Part shown: piece after piece, positions 50,557 to 59,179 of the stretch
Layout: each line of letters opens with the position of its first letter
Numbering within the stretch: position 1 is the first letter of the stretch
The notes under the pieces: generated by a model
The model's input: the letters and a program-made list of their open reading frames with translations, nothing else
Told to the model about the DNA's origin: nothing
The model's database searches: none
Program-made: the position numbers and the translations under genes
Origin: Bradyrhizobium sp. SZCCT0153
GTDB taxonomy: Bacteria; Pseudomonadota; Alphaproteobacteria; Rhizobiales; Xanthobacteraceae
Assembly: GCF_018129995.1 (NCBI RefSeq)
Contig: NZ_JAFCKS010000002.1
Coordinates: forward strand, 186,001 to 250,000
Direction of reading: 5' to 3'
DNA: 64,000 nucleotides

Positions 50557-51537
50557 GTGGCCGCGTCTTCATCGCGAGGCTTGCAATTGGTCGTTGAGAG
50601 CGATCTGGAATTAGCCCTCGATATCGTCCGCGCCAACGCGGCGGGACCGGTTGCCGGCGTGTTCGGTCCGACCTCGGTAACCTGGCAAATCGACCGGGAG
50701 GCCGTGATCTTTCTCGGCGCCGGCCGTGCGCTGCTGCTTCAACTCGCGCACCCCTGGGTCGCTGCCGCCATCGCCGAGCATTCGAAAACCTTTGCCGATC
50801 CGATCGGCCGTTTCCATCGCACCTTCGACATCGTCTTTGCCATGGTGTTCGGCTCGCTCGACCGTGCCTTGCTGTCGTCCCAGCAGCTGCACCGTCGCCA
50901 TGCCATGATCGTCGGGCAAATGCCCCAGACGGTCGGTCCGTTCGCAGCGGGATCGCGCTATTGTGCCAACGACATCCCGTCGCTGCGCTGGGTCCATGCC
51001 ACGCTGGTCGAGACCGCGCTGATGGCGCACGATCTGGTGCTGCCGCAGCTTTCGGCGGGAGAACGCGAGCGCTACTGGGCCGAGAGCCGGACTTTTGGTG
51101 CGTTGTTCGGATTGACGGCGGATGATCTGCCGGCGGACTGGGCCGGCTTTGCCGCCTACACCGCGGCGATGGTGCAGTCGGATACGCTCACCGTCAGCCC
51201 GGCGGCGCGCGAGATAGCGACGCAAATCTTCAGCGGCGCGCGCCCGTGGCTGCGGCCGCCACGGTGGTATCGCGCGCTCACGGCGAGCCTGCTGCCGGAG
51301 CGCTTGCGCGCGGGCTTTGGTTTTGAGCTTTGCGAGCGCGATATCAGGTCCGCCGACAACGCACTGAAATGGATCAGGCGCGTCTATCCGAGATTGCCCG
51401 ATCGGCTGCGCTATGTCGGTCCCTATCAGGAAGCGCAGGCGCGGCTGCGGGGAGAGCCGCAGCCCGACTGGATGACCCGCTGCCTCAACCGTGCCTGGAT
51501 CGGGCGGCCGCGGATGGACCAGCGCCGGAAGGGGTGA
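50557..51537 (+). CDS. MpaB/DUF2236-family oxygenase
   Basis: A 326-residue protein with the heme-binding DUF2236 fold of latex-clearing and MpaB-type enzymes. Conserved features include LLLQLAHPWVAAAIAEHS, DPIGRFHRTFDIVFAMVFG and the His-bearing LRWVHATLVETALMAHD, which supply likely heme ligands. Substrate unknown. The GTG start is uncertain; a TTG at 50581 is the alternative. It ends 26 bp from the stop of the convergent glycogen synthase-like gene. Confidence 0.8.
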   Translation: MAASSSRGLQLVVESDLELALDIVRANAAGPVAGVFGPTSVTWQIDREAVIFLGAGRALLLQLAHPWVAAAIAEHSKTFADPIGRFHRTFDIVFAMVFGSLDRALLSSQQLHRRHAMIVGQMPQTVGPFAAGSRYCANDIPSLRWVHATLVETALMAHDLVLPQLSAGERERYWAESRTFGALFGLTADDLPADWAGFAAYTAAMVQSDTLTVSPAAREIATQIFSGARPWLRPPRWYRALTASLLPERLRAGFGFELCERDIRSADNALKWIRRVYPRLPDRLRYVGPYQEAQARLRGEPQPDWMTRCLNRAWIGRPRMDQRRKG

Positions 51538-51563
51538 ACGGAGAATGTGGAAACGTCTCGGTC

Positions 51564-52979
51564 TCACGCCGACGCCAGCTTCCGGTACAGCGCGTTGTAG
51601 CTGCCGGCCGAGATGCTCCAGGAGAACGACCGTCCCATCGCGCTGCGGCGCATGGTGTCGAGCTGGTCCTGCGCCATGAAAGCCGAGAAGGCGCGGCGAA
51701 CGCCGCCGAGGAAAGACTCGTGCGAGGGTTTCGAGAACAGGAATCCGGTCTCGCCGTCGGTGATGGTCTCGGCGAGGCCGCCGGTCTGGTGACCGATCGG
51801 CAGCGAGCCGAAGCGCTGGGCGTACATCTGGCTGAGCCCGCACGGCTCGAAGCGCGACGGCATCAATGTGAAGTCGCTGCCGGCGAAGATGCGGCGCGCC
51901 TGCGCGTCGTTGAAGCCGATCACGACCCCGATGGAGTCGGGACGGCGGCGATGTGCGTCGATCAGGGCCTGCTCGAGCGCGGGTTCGCCGGAGCCGGTGA
52001 CCACGATCTGCCCCCCGGCATCGACGATCTCGTCGGCCGCCGCCAGCACGAGGTCGATGCCTTTCTGATGCACGAGGCGGGCGACGATGCCGAACATCGG
52101 GCCGCGCGATACCGCGAGCCCGAACTGCTTGCGCACATAGTCCGCATTGGCCTTCTTGCCGACCCAGTCGCCGGCGCCGAACTGCTGGGCGAGCTGGGCG
52201 CAGGAGCGCGGGTCCCAGCTCTCGTCGATGCCATTCAGGATGCCGGTGAGCTCCGAAGCGTCGGAGCGGACGCGAAGCAGGCCTTCGAGGCCGCAGCCGA
52301 ATTCATCCGTGGTGATTTCCCGCGCGTAGGTGCCGCTGACGGTGGTGAGGTGCGAGGCGTAAACCAGCCCGGCCTTGAGGAAGGAGAGCTGATCGTAGAA
52401 CTCGACGCCGTCGATGTGGAAGGAGCTCTCCGGTGCGCCGATCCGCCGCAACGAGTCCTTCGGGAACAGGCCCTGATAGGCGAGGTTGTGAATGGTCAGG
52501 ATCGACGGCAGCTTGGCGCCGCGCCAGGCGAGGTAAGCCGGCACGAGCGAGGCCTGCCAGTCATTGGCATGGACCAGGTCTGCTGCCCAATTCTTGTCCA
52601 GCTTGCCCATGGCAAGCTCAGCGGCTGCCGAGGCGAAACGAGCGAAGCGGATGTCGTTGTCCGGCCAGTCGCGCCCGGACTCGTCGCCATAGGGATTGCC
52701 GGGCCGGTCATAGAGTTGCGAGCACAACAGCACATAGACCGGCAGGCCGTCCTTGGTCGCGGCCCGGCCGAGCGAGCAGGCCGGCATCTCCGCCAACGCC
52801 GGACAGCGGCCAACGATCTGAATATGCGTGAGTTGCTCGATGATGTCGCGGTAGCCGGGCAGCATGACCCGGATATCGGCGAAGGGGCGGAGGGCTCGGG
52901 GAAGAGCCGCGGAAACGGCTCCAAGTCCGCCGACGCGGACGAAGTCGTCCATCTCTGTCGTAACGAACAAGACCCTCAA
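51564..52979 (-). CDS. glgA: Glycogen/starch synthase-like glycosyltransferase (GT5)
   Basis: A 471-residue GT5 enzyme. It has the N-terminal VLFVTTEMDDF, starch-synthase segments VHANDWQASLVPAYL and TIHNLAYQGLF, and the C-terminal donor site SRFEPCGLSQMYAQRFG followed by GGLAETI. The classic ADP-glucose-binding KTGGL near the N-terminus reads RVGGL, so the key Lys is Arg here. That points to a divergent synthase, with donor use uncertain. The TTG start at 52979 is supported by position; another TTG lies three codons on. A weak EcfG-like element (GGAAC-N16-TGTT) lies about 145 bp upstream. Confidence 0.75.
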   Translation of the reverse strand: MRVLFVTTEMDDFVRVGGLGAVSAALPRALRPFADIRVMLPGYRDIIEQLTHIQIVGRCPALAEMPACSLGRAATKDGLPVYVLLCSQLYDRPGNPYGDESGRDWPDNDIRFARFASAAAELAMGKLDKNWAADLVHANDWQASLVPAYLAWRGAKLPSILTIHNLAYQGLFPKDSLRRIGAPESSFHIDGVEFYDQLSFLKAGLVYASHLTTVSGTYAREITTDEFGCGLEGLLRVRSDASELTGILNGIDESWDPRSCAQLAQQFGAGDWVGKKANADYVRKQFGLAVSRGPMFGIVARLVHQKGIDLVLAAADEIVDAGGQIVVTGSGEPALEQALIDAHRRRPDSIGVVIGFNDAQARRIFAGSDFTLMPSRFEPCGLSQMYAQRFGSLPIGHQTGGLAETITDGETGFLFSKPSHESFLGGVRRAFSAFMAQDQLDTMRRSAMGRSFSWSISAGSYNALYRKLASA

Positions 52980-53122
52980 GAACTGCTGCCCTCATCCGAT
53001 CCCGTTTGCTGCTATGCAAGAACGGGTCCAGTTGCCCCTGGAATTCTCAAGCCCGCCCGCCTGACGCGTCCGTTCGGTAAAGACTTTCCTACTCAGCCGC
53101 CGCCCTCTAGGGTCGGCGCACC

Positions 53123-53147
53123 AACAATAGAGAACTTCGATAGTTCC
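53123..53147 (-). promoter_or_regulatory. Possible EcfG-like promoter upstream of the GT5 gene
   Basis: On the minus strand GGAAC (53147-53143), a 16-nt spacer and TGTT (53126-53123) differ from the EcfG consensus by one base. It lies 145 bp before the GT5 start. Confidence 0.3.
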
Positions 53148-53182
53148 TAAGCGACCGAGCACCGGCAAGGACGTAAGCAGGC

Positions 53183-54379
53183 ATGCCACTAGCAGATAAG
53201 CATGAGGGGACGACGACAAAGGCCTTCGCGGGCCTCAGGGTTCTGGATTTTTCGACCACCATCGCCGGCCCCCATTGTGCCCGGATGCTCGCCGACATGG
53301 GCGCCGAGGTCATCAAGATCGAGACCGACGGCGGCGAGACGATGCGGACCCGGCCGCCGCTGCGCAAGGGCTGCAGCACCGTGTTCGGCCAGCTCAATGT
53401 CGGCAAGAAGAGCGTCGTGCTCGATCTCAAATCCGAAGACGGCAGGGAGGCGGTGCGCCGGCTGGCCGCGACCGCCGACATCCTGGTCGAGAACTTTCGC
53501 CCCGGCGTGATGCGCCGCCTGCGGCTCGACTACGACGATCTGCGGCCGGTCAATCCGAAGCTGATCTACTGCTCGATCTCCGGCTACGGCCAGAGCGGTC
53601 CCTCGGCCGAGCTGCCGGCCTACGCGCCGGTGATCCATGCGGCCTCCGGCTACGACATGGCGCATCTGGCCTACCAGCCCGGCCGCAGCCGTCCGGACTA
53701 TTGCGGCATCTACCATGCCGACGTCGTCACCGGCACCTACGGTTTTGGCGCGATCGCGTCGGCGCTCTATCAGCGCACGGTCACGGGCCTCGGCCAGCAC
53801 ATCGACGTCTCCATGCTGGAATCGATGCTGACGCTGACAGTGATCGAGTTGCAGAGCTCGCAGTTCACCGTGAAGCCGCCGCCGCGGCCGATGTTCGGGC
53901 CGACCGAGACGGCCAATGGCTACGTCATGATCACGGTCGCGAGCGAGAAGACGTTTCAGGGATTGATGGGCGTGATCGGCCGCCCCGAATGGATCTCCGA
54001 CCCGCGCTTCTCCGTCTACGCCGCGCGGCGCGAGAACTGGGCCGATTTGATGGACGGTGTGGAAGCCTGGTCGCGCCAACTCACGACCGACGCATGCCTC
54101 GTCGCGCTTGGCGCGGCCGGCGTGCCGGCCTCGGCCTATCGAACCGTGTCCGAGGCGCTGGCCGATCCGCAACTCGCGCATCGCCGCGCTCTCTCGTCCG
54201 TGGAGGACGCAGGCGGCTCGTTCCAGGTCCTCAATCTGCCGTTCCGGATGTCGGGCGCCGACACCGCGCCGGCCAGAACGATGGCCGTGCTCGGCGAGCA
54301 CACGGACGCATTGCGCCAGGAAATCGGCCTCGCCGACGATGCCCCAATTCCGTCAGGCAAAACGGCCGTTCAGGGCTGA
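53183..54379 (+). CDS. Family III acyl-CoA transferase (CaiB/BaiF type)
   Basis: A 398-residue class III CoA-transferase. It opens with FAGLRVLDFSTTIAGPHCAR and continues with MGAEVIKIETDGGE, LNVGKKSVVLDLKS, and VENFRPGVMRRL. The catalytic Asp is expected in the GIYHADVVTGTYGFGAI region. The reaction moves CoA between carboxylic acids, but the specific acids cannot be inferred. It precedes a Zn-alcohol dehydrogenase on the same strand (159 bp apart). Confidence 0.85.
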   Translation: MPLADKHEGTTTKAFAGLRVLDFSTTIAGPHCARMLADMGAEVIKIETDGGETMRTRPPLRKGCSTVFGQLNVGKKSVVLDLKSEDGREAVRRLAATADILVENFRPGVMRRLRLDYDDLRPVNPKLIYCSISGYGQSGPSAELPAYAPVIHAASGYDMAHLAYQPGRSRPDYCGIYHADVVTGTYGFGAIASALYQRTVTGLGQHIDVSMLESMLTLTVIELQSSQFTVKPPPRPMFGPTETANGYVMITVASEKTFQGLMGVIGRPEWISDPRFSVYAARRENWADLMDGVEAWSRQLTTDACLVALGAAGVPASAYRTVSEALADPQLAHRRALSSVEDAGGSFQVLNLPFRMSGADTAPARTMAVLGEHTDALRQEIGLADDAPIPSGKTAVQG

Positions 54380-54538
54380 AGCGGGGCTGAAGAGGGGCCC
54401 GCTGCGGCGGGCAATGCGGCCTTGCGCGCGGGCGCCTTGCCACCATCGGCCGCCGTCAACTAGACAGAGGCAAGTTTGTCTCGCCCCTCCGGCCATGGCA
54501 TGGTGGCGCGGCAACAAGAAGCATGCGGGAGGACGCCG

Positions 54539-55606
54539 ATGAAGAGTTTCAAGGTCGCCGATTTCAAGGCGCCGCTGCAGGAGTTCGACGAGGCCACGCC
54601 GCAGCCGTCGGGCACGCAGGTGCTGATCAAGGTGAAGGCCGCCGGCGTCTGCCACAGCGACCTCCACATCTGGGAAGGCGGCTACGATCTCGGCCATGGC
54701 CGCAAGCCGCTGTCGCTGAAGGACCGCGGCATCAACCTGCCGCTGACCATGGGTCACGAGACCGTCGGTGAGATCCTGGCGTTCGGACCCGACGTGAAGC
54801 CGACCGACCAGGGCGATCTCAAGCTCGGCGATGTCGGCCTCGTCTATCCCTGGATCGGCTGCGGCAAATGCGCGACGTGCCTCGCCGGTGACGAGAACAT
54901 GTGCCTGACGCCGCGCTCGCTCGGCGTCTATTGCGACGGCGGCTATGCCGACCACATGCTGGTGCCGCATCCGCGCTACCTGCTCAATCTCAGGGGACTC
55001 GACCCGGCGTCGGCCGCACCCTATGCTTGCTCGGGCGTCACCACCTACAGCGCGCTGAAGAAGGTCGAGCAGTATTTCGACACGCCGATCGTGATGTTTG
55101 GCGCCGGCGGCCTCGGCCTGATGGCGCTGTCGCTGCTGAAAGCGATGGGCGGCAAGGGCGCGATCATGGTCGACATCGACGCCAGGAAGCGCGAGGCGGC
55201 GGAGAAGGCCGGCGCGCTCGCAACCGTGGATCCCAAGGCGCCGGATGCGCTGGAGCAACTCGCCAAAAAAGCGGGCGGCCCGATCCGCGCAGTGATCGAC
55301 CTCGTCGGCAATGCCGCGACGACACAGCTCGGCTTCGATTGCCTCACCAAGGGCGGCAAGCTCGTCATCGTCGGCCTGTTCGGCGGCGGCGCGACCTGGG
55401 CGCTGCCGCTGATCCCGATCAAGGCGGTGTCGATCCAGGGCAGCTATGTCGGCAATTTGCGCGAGACGCAGGAATTGCTCGACCTCGTGCGCGCCAAGAA
55501 TATACCGCCGATTCCGGTGACGCGGCAGCCACTCGCCAAGGCCAACGATGCACTGGTGCAGCTGCAGCAGGGCGCGGTGGTCGGGCGCACGGTGCTGACG
55601 CCGTAG
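54539..55606 (+). CDS. Zinc-dependent alcohol dehydrogenase (MDR family)
   Basis: A 355-residue medium-chain dehydrogenase. Catalytic zinc ligands are in AGVCHSDLHIW and GHETVGEIL. The structural zinc site is CGKCATCLAGDENMC near residue 105. The NAD domain has VMFGAGGLGLMAL and the acidic VDIDARKRE that selects NAD(H). The chosen ATG has GGGAGGA upstream and starts at the conserved SFKVADFKAPL. Substrate is not clear from the sequence. Confidence 0.87.
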   Translation: MKSFKVADFKAPLQEFDEATPQPSGTQVLIKVKAAGVCHSDLHIWEGGYDLGHGRKPLSLKDRGINLPLTMGHETVGEILAFGPDVKPTDQGDLKLGDVGLVYPWIGCGKCATCLAGDENMCLTPRSLGVYCDGGYADHMLVPHPRYLLNLRGLDPASAAPYACSGVTTYSALKKVEQYFDTPIVMFGAGGLGLMALSLLKAMGGKGAIMVDIDARKREAAEKAGALATVDPKAPDALEQLAKKAGGPIRAVIDLVGNAATTQLGFDCLTKGGKLVIVGLFGGGATWALPLIPIKAVSIQGSYVGNLRETQELLDLVRAKNIPPIPVTRQPLAKANDALVQLQQGAVVGRTVLTP

Positions 55607-55622
55607 CCAATGCTCTTTCCGC

Positions 55623-55716
55623 CGTCATTGCGAGGAGCGAAGCGACGAAGCAATCCAGGGTGTCTGTGCGGACGCATTTCTGGATTGCTTCGTCGCAAGA
55701 GCTCCTCGCAATGACG
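55623..55716. repeat. Long imperfect palindrome, rhizobial interspersed repeat
   Basis: The left arm (55623-55658) begins CGTCATTGCGAGGAGC and ends GAAGCAATCCAG. The right arm (55680-55716) is its reverse complement apart from a 3/4-nt bulge. The loop is 21 nt. Elements of this kind are widespread in Bradyrhizobium intergenic DNA. It can form a long hairpin between the alcohol dehydrogenase gene and the next gene. A decayed copy lies at 24042-24112. Confidence 0.8.
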
Positions 55717-55741
55717 CGCTCCTCTTCGCGCAGGAACTCCA

Positions 55742-56821
55742 ATGTCAGCAAACAACGCCTTCCACATTGCCGTGCTCGCTGGTGACGGCATCGGTCCCGA
55801 AGTCATGGCGCCGGCCATTGAAGTGCTGCGCAAGATCGAAGCCAAGTCGGGCCTCAGCTTTCGCTTCACCGAGGCGCCGGCCGGCGCCAACAATTATCTC
55901 GCGACCGGCAAGTCGATGCCGGATACGACGATCAAGCTGTGCGAGGAGGCGGACGCGATCCTGCTCGGGGCCTGCGGCCTGCCGTCGGTGCGCTACCCCG
56001 ACAATACCGAGATCGCGCCGCAGATCGAGCTGCGTTTCATCTTCGATCTCTATGCCGGTGTACGTCCGGCGCGGCTCATTCCGGGTGTGCCGAGCCCGAT
56101 CGTCGGCGCCGACACGCGCGGCATCGATCTCGTCGTGATCCGCGAGTCCACCGAAGGCCTGTTCGCCTCGATGGGCAAGGGCGTCGTTACCCATGAGGAG
56201 GCGCGCGAGACCATGGTGATCACGCGCAAAACCTCCGAGCGCCTGTTCGAGTTCTCGTTTCGCCTCGCCGAGCGTCGCAAGGCGCGCGGCAAGCCGGGGA
56301 TGCTGACCTGCGTCGACAAGGCCAACGTGTTCAAGGCGTTTGCGTTCTTCCGCAGCATCTTCGACGAAATCGAGAAGCGTCATCCCGAGGTGAAGACCGA
56401 CCGGCTCTATGTCGATGCCTGCTCGGCGATGCTGGTCAAGCGGCCCTGGGATTTCGACGTGATGGTGATGGAGAACATGTTCGGCGACATCGTCTCCGAC
56501 ATCACCGCGAGCCTGATCGGCGGCCTCGGCATGGCGCCGTCAGCCGACATCGGCGACAAATACGCCGTGTTCCAGCCGTGCCACGGCACCGCGCCTGATA
56601 TCATGGGGCAGGGCAAGGCCAATCCCACCGGTATGATCCTGTCGGCGGCGATGATGCTGGACTGGCTCGCCGACAAGCACGGCGTCGAGAGCGCGGCGGA
56701 AGCCGGCGAGACGATCGAGCGTGCGGTGGATCAGGTTTATGCCGGCGGCATCAAGCCGATGGAGTTCGGCGGCAGCAACGGCACGGCTGATATTACGAAA
56801 GCTGTGCTCGCCGCGCTGTAG
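55742..56821 (+). CDS. Isocitrate/isopropylmalate dehydrogenase family protein
   Basis: A 359-residue beta-hydroxyacid oxidative decarboxylase. It has the opening VLAGDGIGPEVMAPAIEVL, VVIRESTEGLFASMGKG, the catalytic Lys in CVDKANVFKAFAF, and MENMFGDIVSDITASLIGGL with CHGTAPDIMGQGKANP. The ESTEGLF loop differs from standard LeuB and Icd and resembles tartrate or other 3-hydroxyacid dehydrogenases. It lies behind the palindromic repeat and a CAGGA ribosome site. It ends at a bidirectional terminator. Confidence 0.82.
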   Translation: MSANNAFHIAVLAGDGIGPEVMAPAIEVLRKIEAKSGLSFRFTEAPAGANNYLATGKSMPDTTIKLCEEADAILLGACGLPSVRYPDNTEIAPQIELRFIFDLYAGVRPARLIPGVPSPIVGADTRGIDLVVIRESTEGLFASMGKGVVTHEEARETMVITRKTSERLFEFSFRLAERRKARGKPGMLTCVDKANVFKAFAFFRSIFDEIEKRHPEVKTDRLYVDACSAMLVKRPWDFDVMVMENMFGDIVSDITASLIGGLGMAPSADIGDKYAVFQPCHGTAPDIMGQGKANPTGMILSAAMMLDWLADKHGVESAAEAGETIERAVDQVYAGGIKPMEFGGSNGTADITKAVLAAL

Positions 56822-56838
56822 CCAATACATTTAGAGAA

Positions 56839-56859
56839 AAGGGGCCCAGTGGGCCCCTT
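56839..56859. terminator. Bidirectional terminator
   Basis: AAGGGGCCCA (56839-56848) and TGGGCCCCTT (56850-56859) form a perfect 10-bp stem around a single base. It lies between the stops of two convergent genes and would serve both. Confidence 0.7.
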
Positions 56860-56865
56860 CGTCAT

Positions 56866-57156
56866 TCACCAGCGGCGCCAGTGGCGGTGGCCGCCCCAGC
56901 CCCACGGACGCGGACCGTAACCGTAGAAGCGTCGCGGGCCACCGTAATAGCCATAGGCGCGGTAATAGTTCGGACGCCACCAGCAGCGGCCCCAGGCATT
57001 GCAGACCATGCGCACCTGATCGACATTCGCGGCCGGACCGCTTGCGACGCGATCGGCCTGCGGGATGCCGTTCGGCATCGCTGCGATCGCTTGTCCCGAC
57101 GCCAGCGCAGCGCTGCCGAGCGCAGCCAGACCGAGAACGGCAAACTTGATTTTCAT
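56866..57156 (-). CDS. Small exported Gly/Tyr/Trp/Arg-rich protein
   Basis: A 96-residue protein with a clear signal peptide (MKIKFAVLGLAALGSAALAS, cleavage near AIAA). The mature part has a conserved-looking VRMVCNAWGRCWWRPNYY and a low-complexity tail rich in Tyr, Gly, Trp and Arg. Similar small exported proteins are common in Bradyrhizobium, and I know no function. The two Cys may form a disulfide. The gene is monocistronic, with a terminator shared with the convergent dehydrogenase. Confidence 0.75.
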   Translation of the reverse strand: MKIKFAVLGLAALGSAALASGQAIAAMPNGIPQADRVASGPAANVDQVRMVCNAWGRCWWRPNYYRAYGYYGGPRRFYGYGPRPWGWGGHRHWRRW

Positions 57157-57274
57157 CGCAATCTCCCTCGTTGGTGGCGGAAGAACTTGCGGGAGATCAG
57201 TTGGTTGCTACCGCAGCGAAGCGGCCGGGGAATTTAATCTTCCTGAATGAAAATTCAGCTTCGCGCGTTCGACG

Positions 57275-58096
57275 TCATTTGCCCTGGAACTGCGGCGTGC
57301 GCTTCTCCATGAAGGCCTGCCGGCCCTCGCGGAAATCCGCACTGTCCATGCAGGCCGTGCCGATCGCCTTGATCGCGTCCATGTCGCGCCCGCTCTCGTC
57401 CTTCAGCACCTGCGCGATGGTGATCCTGGCGGCCTTGATTGCGAGCGGGGCGTTCTGCGCGATCGTCTCGGCTACTCCCATGACCTCGCCCCAGAGCAGA
57501 TCCTCCGGAAACACACGCTCGACGAGGCCAATACGCAACGCCTCCGCCGCATCGATCCGCATGCCCGTGTACATCAGAAAGCGCGCCCAGGACGGGCCGA
57601 CCAGCGACACCAGGTGCCGCAAGCCGTCATAGCCATAGGCAATGCCGAGTTTTGCCGCGGGAATGCCGAACTGGCTGCCGTGGGAGGCGATGCGGATGTC
57701 GGCGAGCATCGCGACCTGCATGCCGCCGCCGAGACAAAAACCCTGGATGCAGGCAATGGTCGGCTTGGGGTAGTCGGCGAACAGCGCGCGCTGGGTGGCG
57801 CTGCGTTTGGCATATTCTTCGGACGCGGCGGCGTTGTGCCTGACCTTCTCGAACTGGCTGATGTCGGCGCCCGAGACGAAGGCCTTGCCGCCGGCGCCGC
57901 GCAGGATCACGACTCGCACGGCGTCGTCGTCGCGCAAGGCCGTCAGCGCCTCGCCAAATCCCTCCCACATCTCCAGCGACATCGCGTTGCGCTTGTCGGG
58001 ATTGTTGAAGGTGACCACGCCGACGCCGCCGGCCGTGTGCTGGAGGATCTTGCCGTCGGCGTAGGATATTTCGGTCGTGCTGGACATGTCGGGCAT
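57275..58096 (-). CDS. Enoyl-CoA hydratase/isomerase family protein
   Basis: A 273-residue crotonase-fold protein. CoA-binding and oxyanion segments are VTFNNPDKRNAMSLEMW, AGGKAFVSGADISQF and IQGFCLGGGMQVAML. The C-terminal ITIAQVLKDESG and EGRQAFMEKRTPQFQGK are typical. In the third motif the usual catalytic Glu pair of hydratases is not obvious (residues around LADIRIASHGSQFGIP), so it may be an isomerase or a hydrolase-type crotonase. ATG 58096 is chosen; ATG 58087 is equally possible. Confidence 0.82.
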   Translation of the reverse strand: MPDMSSTTEISYADGKILQHTAGGVGVVTFNNPDKRNAMSLEMWEGFGEALTALRDDDAVRVVILRGAGGKAFVSGADISQFEKVRHNAAASEEYAKRSATQRALFADYPKPTIACIQGFCLGGGMQVAMLADIRIASHGSQFGIPAAKLGIAYGYDGLRHLVSLVGPSWARFLMYTGMRIDAAEALRIGLVERVFPEDLLWGEVMGVAETIAQNAPLAIKAARITIAQVLKDESGRDMDAIKAIGTACMDSADFREGRQAFMEKRTPQFQGK

Positions 58097-58225
58097 CGCG
58101 CTCGCTTTTCGTTGGCGAGGCGCGATGTTCGGCCGGGGGGACGCCAGGGTCAACCGCGGCGAGGGAGGCGGCTTTGCATCCGCCTGTGCCGCGATTGCAT
58201 GGCCGCTAGCGCGTCATATGCGCGG

Positions 58226-58600
58226 TCAGCGAGTGGCTGCCGGCATTGCTGAAGAATGCCAGTCGACCGAATGCGGGTCGATCGGGTTGTCGTGGGCGTC
58301 GAGCACCTCCATGTGCATGCGCGACAGGTAGGTCGGATCCTTGCGCATGTGCGCGGAGATCTCGGTCTTGGCGATCGAGGAGGGCACCGTCCAGGTCGGA
58401 TTGAGGACCACGCTGGTGATCTGGGCCGTCAGTGTCGGCGAGGGCTTTCAGTCTTGCCGACGATCACGCGATAGCACCGCACCACCACGTCGTTCTCGAC
58501 CGCCTCGGCGAAGGCCGCGGGGACGTTGACCACCACATAGCGTCGGACGCGCGGTCTCTGGATTGGGTCGCGACAAGGCCGGAATGGGTTCGCGAAAACC
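58226..58600 (-). pseudogene. Frameshifted, truncated L,D-transpeptidase (YkuD-type) remnant
   Basis: Read on the minus strand, one frame gives RRYVVVNVPAAFAEAVEND and VVRCYRVIVGKTESP and then stops (TGA at 58431-58429). A second frame continues at once as PTLTAQITSVVLNPTWTVP, SSIAKTEI and IDPHSVDW, and ends at 58226. Together they follow the substrate-binding half of L,D-transpeptidases (VNVPAF, VIVGK, LNPYWNVP, IDPASVDW). A one-base loss near 58440 explains the break. The catalytic HG..SHGC.R part is missing altogether, so the gene is dead at both places. Confidence 0.65.
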
Positions 58601-58628
58601 GCGGGCGACGGCGGGAAAAATCGTCAAC

Positions 58629-58650
58629 AAAAAGGGGCGGCATCCGCCCC
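58629..58650 (-). terminator. Rho-independent terminator of the XRE regulator gene
   Basis: On the minus strand GGGGCGG-ATG-CCGCCCC is followed directly by TTTTTGTTG. This is a strong intrinsic terminator about 125 bp after the XRE gene stop. Two further GC-rich stem-loops (58659-58676 and 58714-58732) lie in between. Confidence 0.75.
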
Positions 58651-58774
58651 GGGAAAGACCGCGCGCAAGCGCGCGGGTCCGGATGAGTCCAATCATGTAC
58701 TCGTCCAATCCGGCCGCGTCCCCGTGACGCGGCGGATTGAACAATCGGCCGAACAGGCGCGAACGCCGATCGGC

Positions 58775-59179
58775 TCAGGCCTCGTTCGCTGCGATCGATT
58801 CCATCAGCGAGACCAGCTGCCGCTGCACCGTCTGGTCCTTGATCTTGCTGTAGGCGCGCAGCAGGCGGAGGCTGAAGGCCGAGTCCAGGAAGAGCAGGCT
58901 CTCGACTTCGCGCGCCTTGTTGTCGCCGTCATAGAAGAAGGTCACGGGCACGTCGAGGGAGGTGGCGATCTGCTGAAGCCGAGCCGCGCCGACGCGATTG
59001 ACGCCCTTCTCGTATTTCTGGACCTGCTGGAAGCTCACGCCGAGCTTCTCGCCGAGCTCGGCCTGCGAGATCTTCATCTCGACGCGCCGCAGACGGATGC
59101 GTTTGCCCAGCTCAATGTCGGGCTTGCCGGCACTGCGCTGCTTCATTCTCTTCGCCGCTGTTTTCATTCGTTTTCTCAT
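58775..59179 (-). CDS. XRE-family helix-turn-helix regulator
   Basis: A 134-residue DNA-binding protein. After a basic N-terminus (KTAAKRMKQRSAG) the HTH lies at about 22-78 (ELGKRIRLRRVEMKISQAEL, GEKLGVSFQQVQKYEKG, RVGAARLQQIATSLDVPV). The C-terminal helices may dimerise. The form is common in rhizobia and related to small regulators of growth or envelope genes. The ATG overlaps the stop of the upstream LysR gene (ATGA), so the two are translationally coupled. ATGs at 59167 and 59146 are alternatives. Confidence 0.87.
   Translation of the reverse strand: MRKRMKTAAKRMKQRSAGKPDIELGKRIRLRRVEMKISQAELGEKLGVSFQQVQKYEKGVNRVGAARLQQIATSLDVPVTFFYDGDNKAREVESLLFLDSAFSLRLLRAYSKIKDQTVQRQLVSLMESIAANEA

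Noticed and set aside
58629..58732. A row of three GC-rich hairpins as a CRISPR-like or riboswitch element
   Set aside because: Stems differ in sequence and spacing, so there is no direct repeat. The first has a T-run and is better read as a terminator.
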